Assembly: GCA_030562195.1 (NCBI GenBank) | Contig: CM060200.1 | Span: 16,616,001-16,680,000 of the forward strand | Source: Nipponacmea schrenckii | Lineage: Eukaryota; Mollusca; Gastropoda; Lottiidae | Length of the DNA: 64,000 nt | Reading direction: 5' to 3' | Part shown: in pieces, positions 11,855-23,164 of the stretch | Layout: each line of letters opens with the position of its first letter | How positions within the stretch are numbered: the stretch's first letter is position 1 | Notes under the pieces: generated by a model | Seen by the model: only the letters and a program-made list of their open reading frames with translations | What the model was told of the DNA's origin: nothing | Databases searched by the model: none | Position numbers and translations under genes: made by a program

Positions 11855-12169
11855 GTATGTATTGGTTTTCGTGTATGTACCATTTGATTTGAATAACAAT
11901 TTACTATAAATTATTGAACACCAAATTTCTCATAGCCAAATTTGACTTCTAAGTGAGAGTCACATTCAAATATGTGATCTTTTCAGTAATTTGAAACAAA
12001 TTGAAAGTCTAAATAGTGAAAAGCACTATTGCCTTACCTACCTTTATGATTCAATAAGTGACTTTGACAAAAAATCAAATAACTAAAAAGTAAAATGAAA
12101 ACTTGCCAGTTGAAGTATTTTTTTTAACTTATATTTAAAGAGCATATGTCATGATTTTTATACGCCCAC

Positions 12170-13505
12170 ATGAATACCGGTATGTGCACCATAAAACTAA
12201 TCATTTAGACAGTGGTTTTTAATTCAATACGGACTGTTCGAACGACCTTTGACCTAACTTAGTTTTAACTTAATGACCTCTGGTTTAACCAATCCACTTA
12301 ATTTGAACTCATACAGAACAGCCAACAAAAAAAAAAACTGGTAAAAAGGCCATTTCACATATCAAACACACATTTCTTTTAGTATAAATCTTCTTCGGTG
12401 TCTATATTGAATCCATAATAAAGAAATAATTTATCAGCGGTTAACGAAACAGTTATATTGATCTATCTATTTGAGCAGACTCGATAAGCTAGTCTAATAC
12501 GTCTCAGAATGCACCAATTGTTCGCGTCACATTACCCATTTGCAGGGAATGAAAGTCACCTGATTGGTTAATTCTGAGTTAGGTCAAAACTGTAGTGGTT
12601 ACGTACAAAGCCCATACCTTATAGAAACATTCGACACAAAACTTATAAAATACAAACGAAAGTTAGGTCTATATTTTAATTAGACTGTGGACGTATATTG
12701 TCGTCGGCCCTGTCCATCGGTCCGCAACATTTGTTGTGGACACATTAGAAGCTAAATTTTTCAATGGATGTGAATGAAATTTGGTGTGAACATTAGAATT
12801 AATAAGATGGTGGTCAAATTCGAATTTGACGATTTTTCGATTAACGGTTTTTAAGTAATTGCCCTTGACTTAATCAAATCACATCAAAATTTATTGTTGA
12901 TGCAGTAGAAGTTACAATTTTCAATGGATTTAAATGAAACTTGGTATGAGCATTGAAATAAATAAGACAGCTGTCAAGTTCGAAATTGACAATTTTTCGA
13001 TGACTGTTTTTTGAGTTATTGCACTGGACTTAGTAAAATTGTGTCAAAATTTCAATGTGAATGCAAAAGAGGCTACAATTTCAACAGACAGGGCAGTGTT
13101 AGACCTAACTGTAGTGGTTATGTACAAAGCCAATAGCTCATAAAAACATACGAAACGAAACTAATAAAATACGGACGAAAGTTAGGTCTATATTTTAATT
13201 AGACTGTGGACGTATATTGTCGTCTGCCCTGTCCATCGCTATAATTTTCAATGGATTTAAATGAAACTTGGTTTGAGCATTGAAATAAATATGACAGCAG
13301 TCAAGTTTGAAATTGACGTTTTTTGAGTAATTGCACTTGACTTAGTAGAAATTTCAATTTGAATGCAATAGAAGCTACAATTTTCAACGGATTTTAATGA
13401 AACTTGGTATGAGCATCAGAATCTGAATCATAAGCTTGATTATCATTATTAACAGTTTTTTGAGTTGTTCTCAGTTAATTGAGTTTCATCTTGAAGTAAA
13501 TCACA
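12170..13505 (+). repeat. Dispersed repeat arrays, no gene
   Basis: Begins near TATACGCCCACATG and carries units with GGTCAAATTCGAATTTGACG and GTTTTTTGAGTTATTGCAC. An internal duplication is seen: the passage around 12590-12720 (CTGTAGTGGTTA ... GGACGTATATTGTCGTC) recurs around 13110-13230. I see no host exon here. Confidence 0.6.
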
Positions 13506-13683
13506 GTTTGCATGAAGCAACCTACACTTATGAACTCGAATTACCATGCTGCCATAATTTATGAATACAATCACACCATCTTGTCCAATGACTTAACCAG
13601 GTCCCTTCCATTGCTTCGTATTGGGTCTCAAAGTACCTTGTCACCCTGTGTAAAGTGTTCACCTGTTGGTCTTATTTGCTTGT

Positions 13684-14518
13684 TTATTGCTCTTCGTAAC
13701 TGTTCACAACTCTCAGCTTTAACGAAAGCTTGACGAGCCGCATTAATGTATTTATGTGTACTTGTACAGTGTCACTTATTGATGTAGCCTCTAATGCTGG
13801 AGATTTATCAGTAATGAATGAAGGTAAATTTGGATTTTTACCATATAAGAGCTGATATGAACTATATCCATGAGCGTTTGTAAGAGCATTCTTTACCATT
13901 AATGCCCAAGACAGTGCAGTCTCCCAATCACAATGTTTATCACTTCTTATTTTAATCCAAATATCAGTTAATGTCATATTATGTCGCTATGTAAGCTGGT
14001 GTTAATTTAAATTCATTATTAAAGTTCTCGTACTTCATTATTACTAAACTCCCCTCCATTGTCACTAAATAGTTTTCTTGGTTGATCATGAATACTAATC
14101 CAATGAGTAATAAAGTTTTTAACATTCACAGAAGATTGTTTACTCTTTATAATTGCACCTGCACTAAATTTTGTAAATTCGTCTATAATTTGAAGGTACC
14201 AAATGCTCTTGTCAAAATTCATGCAAATCCACTGCCACAGTTTCATTAAATTCTGATGCCAGAGGAAATCCCACAGCAGGTTTAGGAGATGGACGTAGAC
14301 TTGCTCAATAAAAGTGGAATATTTTCATCCACTACTTCAGTCAAAATGAAACAAGAAACTCCAGCTAACTTCGCTGGGATTTTAAGTTGTTTAACAGATT
14401 TAACCTGGGCCCCATCACCAAACTTAAACAGCTTATCACTGGGTTTCGATTTTACCAATTTTAATTTTGTGTCATACAACAAATTTAAATATAACTCTAG
14501 CCAAGAAGAACCACACAC
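13684..14518 (-). pseudogene. copia protease-integrase remnants
   Basis: Three - strand frames remain. 14518-14282 carries the protease flap/strand segments (LFKFGDGAQVKS, PLLLSKS). 14246-14019 carries the first integrase Asp region and DNGGEF (second Asp). 13977-13684 carries the ALSWALMVKNAL helix and the GKNPNLPS motif. The segment with the catalytic Glu (about 13978-14018) is degraded. A partial RT-side frame is not visible further left. Confidence 0.65.
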
Positions 14519-14577
14519 TGTTCAGTACAAGCGGTATCAAGTTCAGCACATCCGCAACATTCCATTTTAAACCAGGG

Positions 14578-16140
14578 CTTGCCAGGCAAGGTAACATACG
14601 CCCACTGGCAGCTTTGTAAATGTAAATGAAACAGTTGGTATGATGCATTATTTTGTTAATTCATTCAAGAATGTAATTAACTAATAGCTGTATGTATTGA
14701 AAACTTTGATCATGTATATATTTGATAATGAATTTTATCAATATCACTCAGTAGCTTTGTTTAAATTACCAACAGTATATAAGCTTATATTTCAATTAAT
14801 CATTTGAATAGCATTCAATATGGGCAAGTTGAAGTTAGTTAAAATAAAAGACTGTATGAATTTCAAACTCCACAGTAAATCAGCAATGATCTTAGTCAAG
14901 CTTCTATCATGGCTACATGCTGAAATTGATGGGTTTTTGGTACGTCGAGTGTAGACTGACAGAGATAGGGGCAACTGTAATATACATCAAAACAAGTCTA
15001 AATTGATGGGTAATTACTATGTCAAGGACGGACAGAGGGATGGACTGATGTACATAGGGAGAAGGACGGACAGAGGGACGGACTGATGTACGGACAGAGT
15101 GACGGACTGATGTACGGACAGAGGGACGGACTGATGTACGGACAGAGGGACAGACAGACAGAAGGAGGGATGGATGGATAGATGAACGAACGGACGGACA
15201 GAGGGATGGACCTAATATACATTCATATTGTTTTTACTATGTCAAGGACAGACGGCAGACAGGGGCAACAGTAGTATACATCATATCCATATTGCTTTTA
15301 CTAAGTCAAGGGCAATAACTCAAAATCCATTCATTCAATAATTTCCATACATGCATACCAAGTTTCATTAAGATATCATCAATATATACATGTATACCAA
15401 TTTAAATTAAAATTAGATAAAAACTGTAGTCATTAAGATCGGATACAAACTGTAGCTTCTATTTCTGATACAACCCAATTTTGCCGCGTTTTTACTAAGT
15501 CAAGGGCAATAACTCAATAACCGTTCATGCGATAATTTCCAATTTCGAATTTTACCGAGATATCATCAATATATACATGTATACCAAGTTTCATTAAGAT
15601 CGGATAAAAACTGTAGTCAAAGGCAATAACTCAAAAACTGTTCATGTGAAAATTTCCATTTTCGAACTTGACCGAGATATCCTTAATATATACATGTATA
15701 CCAAGTTTCATTAAGATCAGATAAAAACTGTAGCCTCTATTGTGGATACAACCCAAATTTGATGTGTTTTTTTTAAGTCAAGGGCAAAAACTCAAAAACC
15801 GTTAGTGCGATAATTTCCATTTTCGAACTTGACCGAGATATCATCAATATATACATGTATACCAAGTTTTATTAAGATCGGATAAAAACTGTAGCCTCTT
15901 TTGTGGATACAACCTAAATTTGGTGGTTTTTACTAAGTCAAGGGCAATAACTCAAAAACCGTTCATACGATAATTTCCATTTTCGAACTTGACCGAGATA
16001 TCATCAATGTATACATGTATACCAATTTAAATTAAAATCGGATAAAAACTGTAGCCTGTATTGCGGATACAACAAATGTGGACCGATGGACGGACAGGGG
16101 CGACAACAATATACGTCCACATTTCCATGTGGGCGTATAA
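14578..16140 (-). repeat. Full-length copy of the GGGCGTAT repeat family
   Basis: Both termini are present: GCTTGCCAGGCAAGGTAACA followed by TACGCCCACTGGCAG on the left and CCATGTGGGCGTATAAAAATT on the right, so the ends are imperfectly inverted around TACGCCCAC. Inside are about five units with ATCAATATATACATGTATAC, AAGATCGGATAAAAACTGTA and AGTCAAGGGCAATAACTCA. It sits inside copia element 2, which shows the family is mobile. Confidence 0.7.
15020..15215 (+). repeat. GGACGGACAGAGGGAC minisatellite
   Basis: Tandem units of about 27 bp built from GACGGACTGATGTACG and GACAGAGG, with purine-rich variants toward 15215. The frame on the opposite strand is an artefact of the repeat. Confidence 0.75.
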
Positions 16141-16531
16141 AAATTCACTCACAATATCATTTTTAACAAATAATGTTAAATTATACTCTACACCATTTTC
16201 ATCATCACAAGATTGATTAATATTTGCAACGTCTAATTTTGTTCGATCAGGACAGTTTTTAGCCCAGTTAAAAATAGAATGGTAAATTACACATGATATT
16301 CTCCTACCAAACCGATCAATTGGATGTGTGCCTTTTAAACCAGACTGTGATGAATTTTTTTTTGATCTTTGAAAAGCATTGTTTCTTCTTGTCTAATTCA
16401 GTTAGGAGATTCCATACTTCTATTTCTTATTTGCATGAATGGTATATCGTCTTCGGCCCGAGAACAGGTGGAATTTTATAATTCTTCGCCGTAGCCATTG
16501 CTTCTTCTAATGTGGTCCGCTCTGCTACCAA

Positions 16532-16740
16532 TGTTAACCGTACATACAATTTGTAACCAACAAACTCACTAAATTAATGTTCATTACTTTAATATTTCAT
16601 CGGCATCTTGCCTATTATAACACATGTTTATAATTGAGCAACTTGCTCGTTCGCCCACTGGGAAACCACTAACTAAACTCATGCAGATTTAGTTACTCGC
16701 TCCTGTTCCACTTCCGGTGGACAGGTTACTCCTGTAAACA
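16532..16740 (-). repeat. 5' LTR of copia element 2
   Basis: Starts TGTTAACC next to the primer site and ends at GTAAACA about 209 bp away. The outer end is set by its similarity to an inverted TGTT terminus and is less certain than the inner end. Confidence 0.5.
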
Positions 16741-16873
16741 TGTAAACATTAAAATGCAACCATCAAGGCGCTGGTCATGTTCTGATTTGACGATTTCTTT
16801 GATGAACAGTTTATGAGTAATTGCCCTTGACTTTTGTCAATAATAATTTTGTCAAAATTTTGTAGTGGGTGCA

Positions 16874-17146
16874 AGTAGTATTAGAGTAGTTAGATATCCG
16901 GCATCCCGCCATTTCGCTCCGCTCCACTCCGGTCTACCGGATATCTAAATACTCTATTACTTTTTAGAATAAATAGACCAAAAAATGTCTTTTATAAACA
17001 TTCATTCCCCTAAAACCTATTTCGGATCAGGGGACATTCAGAAATCTTTAACTAAACTTCCCGGTTTTCCATGGGCTAAATATAAAGGTGAGAAACATCT
17101 TCCACGTCATAATTACAAGGTTAGATTTACGACTAGATGGAAATCA
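16874..17146 (+). repeat. Left terminal inverted repeat of the Polinton-like element
   Basis: Inverted match to 27672-27953. The outer ~88 bp forms a hairpin: arm 16877-16901 pairs with 16937-16961 around a 35-nt GC-rich loop (CGCTCCGCTCCACTCCGG). The inner part includes the first ~60 codons of the PLA2-integrase gene. A 14 bp deletion relative to the right copy breaks that frame. Confidence 0.85.
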
Positions 17147-17156
17147 GTTAATAACT
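16985..17156 (+). pseudogene. 5' fragment of PLA2-integrase gene carried by left TIR
   Basis: Starts MSFINIHSPK like the complete gene on the right and follows it through the PGFPWAKYKGEKHLP region. It goes out of frame where 14 bases are missing just at the Ca-binding loop and stops at 17154-17156. It exists because the terminal repeat includes the start of the gene, not because of a separate gene. Confidence 0.8.
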
Positions 17157-17385
17157 AGAACTATGAACATAACATGTATGTGTAGTCATGGAGTTGATAT
17201 CGATCAATACTTTCTTTGTTCTGAATTGCGTTGTATTCTCAGTCAATTCATTTCAAGTCTTTCTCAGTTGTATACAGTTTAGTTTCAATATTACTCTTGT
17301 TTTAATATTCCTTGGACAAGAGATTAACGTTATTATATTTGACTATTATCCAATCCAGGTATGTAATAGCTTTATTTAATATTAA

Positions 17386-18456
17386 GGGGGTTGACAACCC
17401 TAAACCTATGTACAAAAAATAGACGATTTCAACCACTTCTTTTCCACCTATCTGAAATATTTAAATATCAATGGAAAGAGGGGACTTTCAGCTATCCAAA
17501 AATATAAAATTTATTTCTTTATGACATTTCAACTTTAAGAAATAGGGTATGAAAGATGAACGAAAAAAACGTCAATTATTCCCTTAAAATTAGCATATCT
17601 ACCAGGTTATTTAATATAGAAGGTTGAAATTTTCCACAACGCAAGTCTACATGTATCTCTACAAAATTTCGTTGGTTTTTTGGAAAATTTTGTTATGTTT
17701 TGAAAATATTGATAGAAATCAAAATTTTGCGAGTGCATTTACGAAAAATTGAATTTTTAAAAAACTATTCATTTTATAAAAAAAAAAAGCCAACGTAAAG
17801 TTATAGAGGACATCGTAAGCTTTAGCTGAAGCCAAAGTTTGTAAAAATCGGATAAATTGTAAGCGAGATATGCTTTTGGAAAAATGGCATTTTTTTTCAA
17901 CATTTTGCAAACACATGTAAACCTTACGTAATTAACGATCATGTTGTTAAAAGATTGTCTTTCATGCTGTAAAAATCTTTAAGCACCTTTTAGGCACCGA
18001 TATGCACCGATATCCACACAATTGGAGTGCTAAAACAATGGATTAGCACATGTCAAAACACCCCAACCCACCAATCATAAAATTTTCTTTGTTTACATGT
18101 GACGTAATGATTTATGGGACATCACGTGACTTCTGGATTCCCCCGATACACAAACTCTTACTTCGCGTGCCGATATTAACAATAACTGACCGGCAAACGT
18201 AGAGAATGTTTATTTAGCCGATGACGTTGTAATCACAAATGTCAACTGACAACGTAATTTGTACGTCTACATAGAGGAATACCCCGTTTTGTTCTATAAA
18301 TAGATTATCTTCACGGACGGATATCAGACGAACTACTGAAGCGATTGAGCTAAAATTTTTACTAGATGAGTTTCTTTTAATGCCAAATAGAATGGATATA
18401 AACTTAATACGTTTCTTGATTGAAATACACTTCGAACGATAAGGTTGTCAACCCCC
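17386..18456. mobile_element. TTAA-flanked MITE, copy 1 (GGGGGTTGACAACC ends)
   Basis: 1071 bp, ends GGGGGTTGACAACC and GGTTGTCAACCCCC, flanked by TTAA at 17382-17385 and 18457-18460. A second copy lies at 36887-37850, shortened by internal deletion. TTAA duplications with G-rich ends fit Kolobok/piggyBac-type mobilisation. The small reverse frame at 17719-17916 is not convincing as a gene. It was inserted into the Polinton after the latter's integration. Confidence 0.8.
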
Positions 18457-18460
18457 TTAA

Positions 18461-19056
18461 CGGTGTAATTATATCAAAATTTCGTAAGTTTGTCAATTCT
18501 CAAATTACTAGTAATGATTCCAGACATAGAACAATGTTTACAATGATTTTAACGTTTTGGAAATTAATGTGATTTGAAATTATTTATGAGAAACAGTTCA
18601 ATATTCTGTTAGAAAGGTGAGTGTGTAGTAAAATATATTCCATTTTATATTTTCAGGTTACGTGGCAAATATTCCATAGATGATTGAACGATCAATAAAA
18701 GTTCTAGAAAATTACCTAACAACATAACAAACAGTTGGTAACTAAGGACCGGTACTACATGAGCGGTTACGATCATGCGCAGTTGAATAGAACAACAACA
18801 TCCGCAACTGACGTAACATGTTATGAATAGCAACCAAATAACAACATCTGTAACTAACGACCGGTCTTATAGGACCGATTTCGATCATGCGCAGTTGAGA
18901 AAACAATTAATAACTATTTATGATAATGTGTTTGTAAATAGAGTATTGATTATGAACCTTTGAAGAGAATGTATTTATAATTGTAATGTTATTATTATAC
19001 ATTGATTTTATAATAAAATTCTTTTGTTGTTTTATCAAATCTACTCTATTAAAAAT
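18461..19056 (+). other. Polinton non-coding stretch upstream of the left-half genes
   Basis: About 600 bases with no supported frame. It contains two similar passages (about 18730-18790 and 18850-18900) sharing GACCGGT, CATGCGCAGTTGA and AACAACATC. The last bases (TCTACTCTATTAAAAAT) lead into the first gene. Together with 17157-17381 it may be the remains of deleted genes or a promoter region; I cannot tell which. Confidence 0.4.
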
Positions 19057-19332
19057 ATGGGATTGATTTTAAAGCATGAAAAGGAAAAGTTCAATTACAC
19101 TGGAGATGGGTTCTTCTCTGGATTGATGTCCCTTATACCCAAGGTTACATCCTTTGTAACTAGAAACAAAGACCTTATATCCTCGGGGGCAAAAGCGATT
19201 TCATCAGTCGGGCAGGCAGCGAGTTCAATTAGCAAATCTGTCCAACAAAAAAATGAATTAGATGAATTGCGCAAAATAAGAGAACTTAGACAAAAAGCGA
19301 AACAAGGCCAAGGATTTAAGGTGTTGGGATAA
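19057..19332 (+). CDS. Small virion-type protein of the Polinton-like element
   Basis: 91 codons from ATG 19057 (preceded by CTATTAAAAAT, like other genes here; the in-frame ATG at 19024 lacks this). The frame is intact. It holds a hydrophobic, glycine-containing segment (FFSGLMSLIPKV), a Ser/Ala-rich helix and a basic charged C-terminal helix (ELDELRKIRELRQKAKQG). TGDG near the N-terminus and QGQG near the C-terminus resemble the GxG sites cut by adenovirus-type maturation proteases, so a core or minor capsid role is likely. That is inference from position before the capsid gene and from composition. No specific homologue is recognised. Confidence 0.6.
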   Translation: MGLILKHEKEKFNYTGDGFFSGLMSLIPKVTSFVTRNKDLISSGAKAISSVGQAASSISKSVQQKNELDELRKIRELRQKAKQGQGFKVLG

Positions 19333-19354
19333 AGCCTAAATCCTCTTATTAAAA

Positions 19355-20706
19355 ATGGCAAAACTCGATCCGATCTTTCAACTTTATGAACCAATAGAAT
19401 ATACATTCAATAAGAAAAAAGAAGACTACATCATTATATCTCCAACTGTTGGGTCCAAATCTCAGATTAATGACGGGGGTAGAGTCACATTTGAAATCAA
19501 TTCGTTGTCCAATTGGTTACTTCTTTCCGATGCTTACTTCCGCTGTGATTTCAAAATAAGTGATGGGGCCCCCAATCAAAATCGTTTTCCCCAACAGATG
19601 GTAACATTGGAGAACAATTTCTTCCCCTCTTTATTTAGCGAAATGGTTTTAGAAGCCGGTTCAAATATAATTGAAACAATCAAACACCCAGGTGAGTTTG
19701 ACACAATGCTTAAAACTCTTTTGTATCCAAAAAATTATACAACGGCATCGGGTTAGATGCCAGACACGGGAGATGGGGAAATACAATCTCAAGAAGAAAA
19801 TGTAGCAGCAGACGCCAACTTGGCAGCAGTTAGAACTAGTGTTAACAATTTGATCAATATAACCAAATTTCAAAATAATGAAGGTTATAAACAGAGGGTT
19901 GTATTTTACAATAAACCTATTGATAGACATAGCTGGGGTTCGTACATAAACTGGAATTTATATCCCCTCTTTGGATTACTTGAGCACAGGAAAGTTTACA
20001 TTGGTCTACCCTTCAAAATCCATCTTCAAAGATTAATAAATAACGATAGAATATTTTTTGGAGAAAACAATTCAAATGCTAAATTAGAAATAACCGATAT
20101 CCAATTATACGTGCCGTAATAACCCCAACAATCGAAGTAGAAACAAGACTTCTTAGTAGTTTGAAAAAAGATATTGAAATAGCATTTTTAAGAAGAAATA
20201 CGATTGGATCGATAACAATCACAAGGGAGAATTTCACATGGCAAGTGACGAATACTACAAAACCAGCAAGATATTTAATACTTGGTTTCAAAAATCTTCC
20301 AGATTCACAAACGAACAACAACAACCTTTTTAAAGTAGCTGGTGTCAACTTTGGAGATCCTAAAATAAAAAGGGTTCAAGTAAGATTAAACAATGAAAAT
20401 TATCCAAATCAACCCTTAAAAATTAATCCTGATACGAAGGACTTTAATGAGTTGTATAGAAACTATAAGCTTATGAGCGAATTATTTGGAAATGTACCAC
20501 AGTTTAATTATTTCGATTTTATTTTGAATTATCCTATATTTTGTTTTGATCTCTCTGCTCATAAAGAAGATTTGTTCAAAACAGGCGTACAGTTGTCTGT
20601 ATACATTGAAAAAACAGCTGGAGATATGGTAGGGTATTGTCTCTTGTTAGAGGAATCTCGTCATATCATAAATATAATGGATAGAAAGATGAATAGAATT
20701 GAATAA
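19355..20706 (+). pseudogene. Major capsid protein (double jelly-roll type), broken
   Basis: A former ~450-codon gene starting at ATG 19355 (TTATTAAAAATGG context). The N-terminal frame stops at TAG 19754-19756, the same frame continues to about 20117, then a one-base shift leads to the last part (20161-20706). Features of Polinton-type capsids (the family annotated in nematodes as F54H12.2-like) are seen: an N-terminal LDPIFQLYEPIEY strand, the SLFSEMVLEAGS passage in the first barrel, an R/K-VYIGLPFKIHLQR passage, and a long second barrel ending in VGYCLLLEESRHIINI. Position before the ATPase fits the virion module. The two lesions mean no complete product. Confidence 0.75.
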
Positions 20707-20722
20707 ATTTCTAGCTTTAAAA

Positions 20723-21289
20723 ATGAAACCAGAAGTTTTAGTCGCTAAAATATTAGAATCAATCGAAAAAGGGAAACCGAAAACAATTACTTATAATGGT
20801 ATAAAGATACATATTTCACAATCAACTATTAACAAATTAAAAAATCATAAAGTACTGGACAATATTAATTATAATGAAATAGACAAGCAAGCTAAAGAAG
20901 GTGGGTTTCTATTTCTTCTCCCATTAATTTTCGGAGGATTAGCAGCTGCAGGTGCTGTTGCCGGTGGAGCTAGTGGTATAGCGTCAGCGGTAAATAAGAA
21001 AAAAGCCGAAGACGCTGCAAACAGAGAAAAACGAAGACATAATTTAGAAATGGAAAAATTAGCCAAAGGTTCTGGGATCAAGGATATCTTAGCCAGTGTT
21101 AAACAATTCAATCACGCAACCAAGAAAACAGTAAAAGAAGGTTTGTCTAAGTTAATTGACCAAATCGATACGGGTGAAACTGAGATTAAAAAAGAAGGAG
21201 AGGGATTAATACTTAATCACATTCGCAGTGGTGATGGTTTGTATCTTTCGAAATACAAAGGAGACGGTATTGTATTAAATCCTCATTAA
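20723..21289 (+). CDS. Small glycine-rich virion-type protein
   Basis: 188 codons if started at ATG 20723 (CTTTAAAAATG context; the upstream ATG at 20699 overlaps the capsid gene end). An N-terminal charged region is followed at about residues 67-92 by a hydrophobic Ala/Gly stretch (FLFLLPLIFGGLAAAGAVAG), like a membrane-active helix. A basic helix follows, then a tail with three GxG blocks (GEG, SGDG, KGDG). Adenovirus pVI/pX-like minor proteins combine a membrane-lytic helix with such cleavage sites; the analogy is inference. The frame is intact and ends 5 bases before the ATPase start. Confidence 0.6.
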   Translation: MKPEVLVAKILESIEKGKPKTITYNGIKIHISQSTINKLKNHKVLDNINYNEIDKQAKEGGFLFLLPLIFGGLAAAGAVAGGASGIASAVNKKKAEDAANREKRRHNLEMEKLAKGSGIKDILASVKQFNHATKKTVKEGLSKLIDQIDTGETEIKKEGEGLILNHIRSGDGLYLSKYKGDGIVLNPH

Positions 21290-21294
21290 AAAAA

Positions 21295-22025
21295 ATGGCT
21301 GCAAAATTTAAACATTCAGATAGGTTTCCACAAAATCCAATGTTAATGTGTATTGTTGGTCAATCAGGATCAGGAAAAACTCACCTCTTATTTAAGATGT
21401 TAACAACACCCAAATTATTAGATTTTAATTCCCTTTACATTTATACATCAACTCCAGATCAATTATATTATCAATTTCTGAAAGCCTTAGAATATTTACA
21501 AAAAGATGATATACAGCAAATATTTCGAATTTATGAACAGAATGAAGATCTTCAAAATGATAAAACTATTGAAGAATTTATAAGTTATTGTATTAAAGAA
21601 AACAACCCATCATTAACACCAACTGATATTCAAGTTTTACTAACCAAAAACATGAATGATTTAGATTTGTCTAATATCGACAAGAAAAGGAAAAACCTGA
21701 TCATTTTCGATGACTGCGTAGCACAATCAAACCAAACAGTTCAACAAGAATTCTTTACTTAAGGAAGACATCACAATTGTCATTGTATATACCAATCTCA
21801 ATCATTTTATGGAATGGACGGAATGTTTATTAGAAAAAACGCTAATTGTTTTATTTTGTTTGAATTAAACGATAAAGATCTATCTCAAATACTCCAATCA
21901 ATAATTCATGGTATGGAGAAAGATGAATTTAAAAAACTTTGTAGAAGACAATGGAGCAATCCTGACGATCATGGATATATCTTTGTAAATACCAGAAAAC
22001 CAGCTGGACAAAAAGTCTCCGAACT
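21295..22025 (+). pseudogene. Genome-packaging ATPase (FtsK/HerA-type), interrupted
   Basis: The start ATG 21295 lies directly after the preceding gene (ATTAAAAAAAATGG). Walker A is GQSGSGKTH at residues 22-30 and Walker B is NLIIFDDCV near residue 140. The GRHHNCHC passage after the stop and the DLSQILQSI helix fit the A32/FtsK-HerA packaging ATPases of Polintons and related viruses. One in-frame TAA at 21760-21762 splits the gene. The same frame resumes at once and runs until about 22025, where it passes into the CGGTAAAACGCGG satellite, so the natural C-terminus is lost. Confidence 0.85.
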
Positions 22026-23150
22026 CGTCGGTAAAACGCGGAATCGGTCGGTAAAGTTCATGGATGGAACCGTCGGTAAAACGCGGAATCGATCGATTAA
22101 ACCGATTAATTAACCTAAAAAGTCAAAACATTGAGTTGGTTATGATCGGTCGATAAAAGACGGCAAGGTGGGACCGTCGGTAAAACCAATTAACCTAAAA
22201 AGTAAAAACCTTGTGTTGGTTTTGATTTTATCAGTAAACTGTCAACATTAAAAGTATTTTTTTTTTACTGAAACTACCGGAATCGGTCGGTATAAGTTGG
22301 TTATGACTGGAGTCTTCGGTAAAACCGATTGGTTAACCGATACCCTTTTTATTGGTAAGCTGTTCGTTATTTGAATTTGTCGGTAAAACGCGGAATTGGC
22401 CGATAGAAGAAGGTCATAGATGGAGCCGTCGGTAAAACCGATTTGTTAACCGAAAGAGTGAAAACCTTGTGTCTCTTAAGATGTTATCGGTAAACCGTTC
22501 GTCTACATTAAAGTGATTTTTACTAAACTTGTCGATAAAACGCGGAATCGGTCGATAATAGACGGTCGTGGATGGGAAATAGAGCCTTCAGTAAAACCGA
22601 TTGGCTGACCGAAAGTGTGGAAACCTTGTGTCAGTTATGATGTTATCGGAAAACTGTTCGTCTACATAAAAAGTGATTTTTACTGAACTTGTCGGTAAAC
22701 CGCAGAATAGGTCGAAAAAGGCTATATAAAACATATGGTTTTCCGATGAAAATTGATAATTTGGACCAGTGGAAAAGACTTCCAAAATCGCGTCAGATGT
22801 ATTCTCCGGGTTTCCAAGTATGTAAAATTTTCCGGGGAAGGACCCCCGAACCCCCCGTTACTGCAAGGGCCGAATACGAAGGCCTTTGGCCTGCAGGGCT
22901 TGCCTTGGAAAAATCGCCTTTCAGTCCCCCCTCTCAGGCATATTCTAGATACACCCCTGATTGATATGGTTTTCTAAGGTTTAGGATTTGCTTTAACGAT
23001 GGATTTCGTTCGTGTATAATGTATATACTTAAAAGTGCGAGTAGGTTATTTTTGCCCCGGGAAGAACACGTGTTCGTCGGTAAAACTTTGACGTTACACG
23101 TGTTCGTCGGTAAAACTTAGACGTTACACCCCCCCCCCAGTCAAAATGGT
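22025..23150 (+). repeat. CGGTAAAACGCGGAATCGG satellite replacing element interior
   Basis: About four and a half units of roughly 150-160 bp sharing GTCGGTAAAACGCGGAATCGG, TTAACCGAAAGAGTG and CTGTTCGTCTACAT to about 22720. Then comes a GC-richer segment (22800-22930, with GGGGAAGGACCCCCGAACCC) and two copies of ACGTGTTCGTCGGTAAAACT (23067-23130) before a C-run. It sits exactly between the truncated ATPase and the truncated polymerase, so it marks the junction of the internal deletion. Confidence 0.75.
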
Positions 23151-23164
23151 CACGCTACGCTCCT

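Larger units (their letters stand above)
13510..16740 (-). mobile_element. Second copia-type element, heavily decayed
   Basis: On the - strand: LTR (16532-16740), primer site TGGTAGCAGAGC, gag start (about 16490), a degenerate zinc-knuckle region (about 16200-16300, reading HSIFNWAKNCPDR), protease (14518-14282), integrase (14246-14019, LFSDNGGEFSNN) and the integrase C-terminal region (13977-13684, GKNPNLPSFITDKSPALE). The integrase phrases parallel those of element 1, so the two are relatives. Frames are broken throughout. A repeat-family copy (14578-16140) separates gag from protease. Confidence 0.75.

Noticed and set aside
15022..15222. Pro/Ser/Cys-rich frame resembling a repetitive secreted protein
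   Set aside because: Product of the GGACGGACAGAGG minisatellite.
19095..19406. 103-codon frame on the - strand
   Set aside because: Shadow of the + strand small virion-type gene; no motif, and it crosses the start of the capsid gene.
22689..22977. Overlapping + frames in the GC-richer segment
   Set aside because: No motif, overlapping frames of similar length, and placement within satellite-derived sequence.
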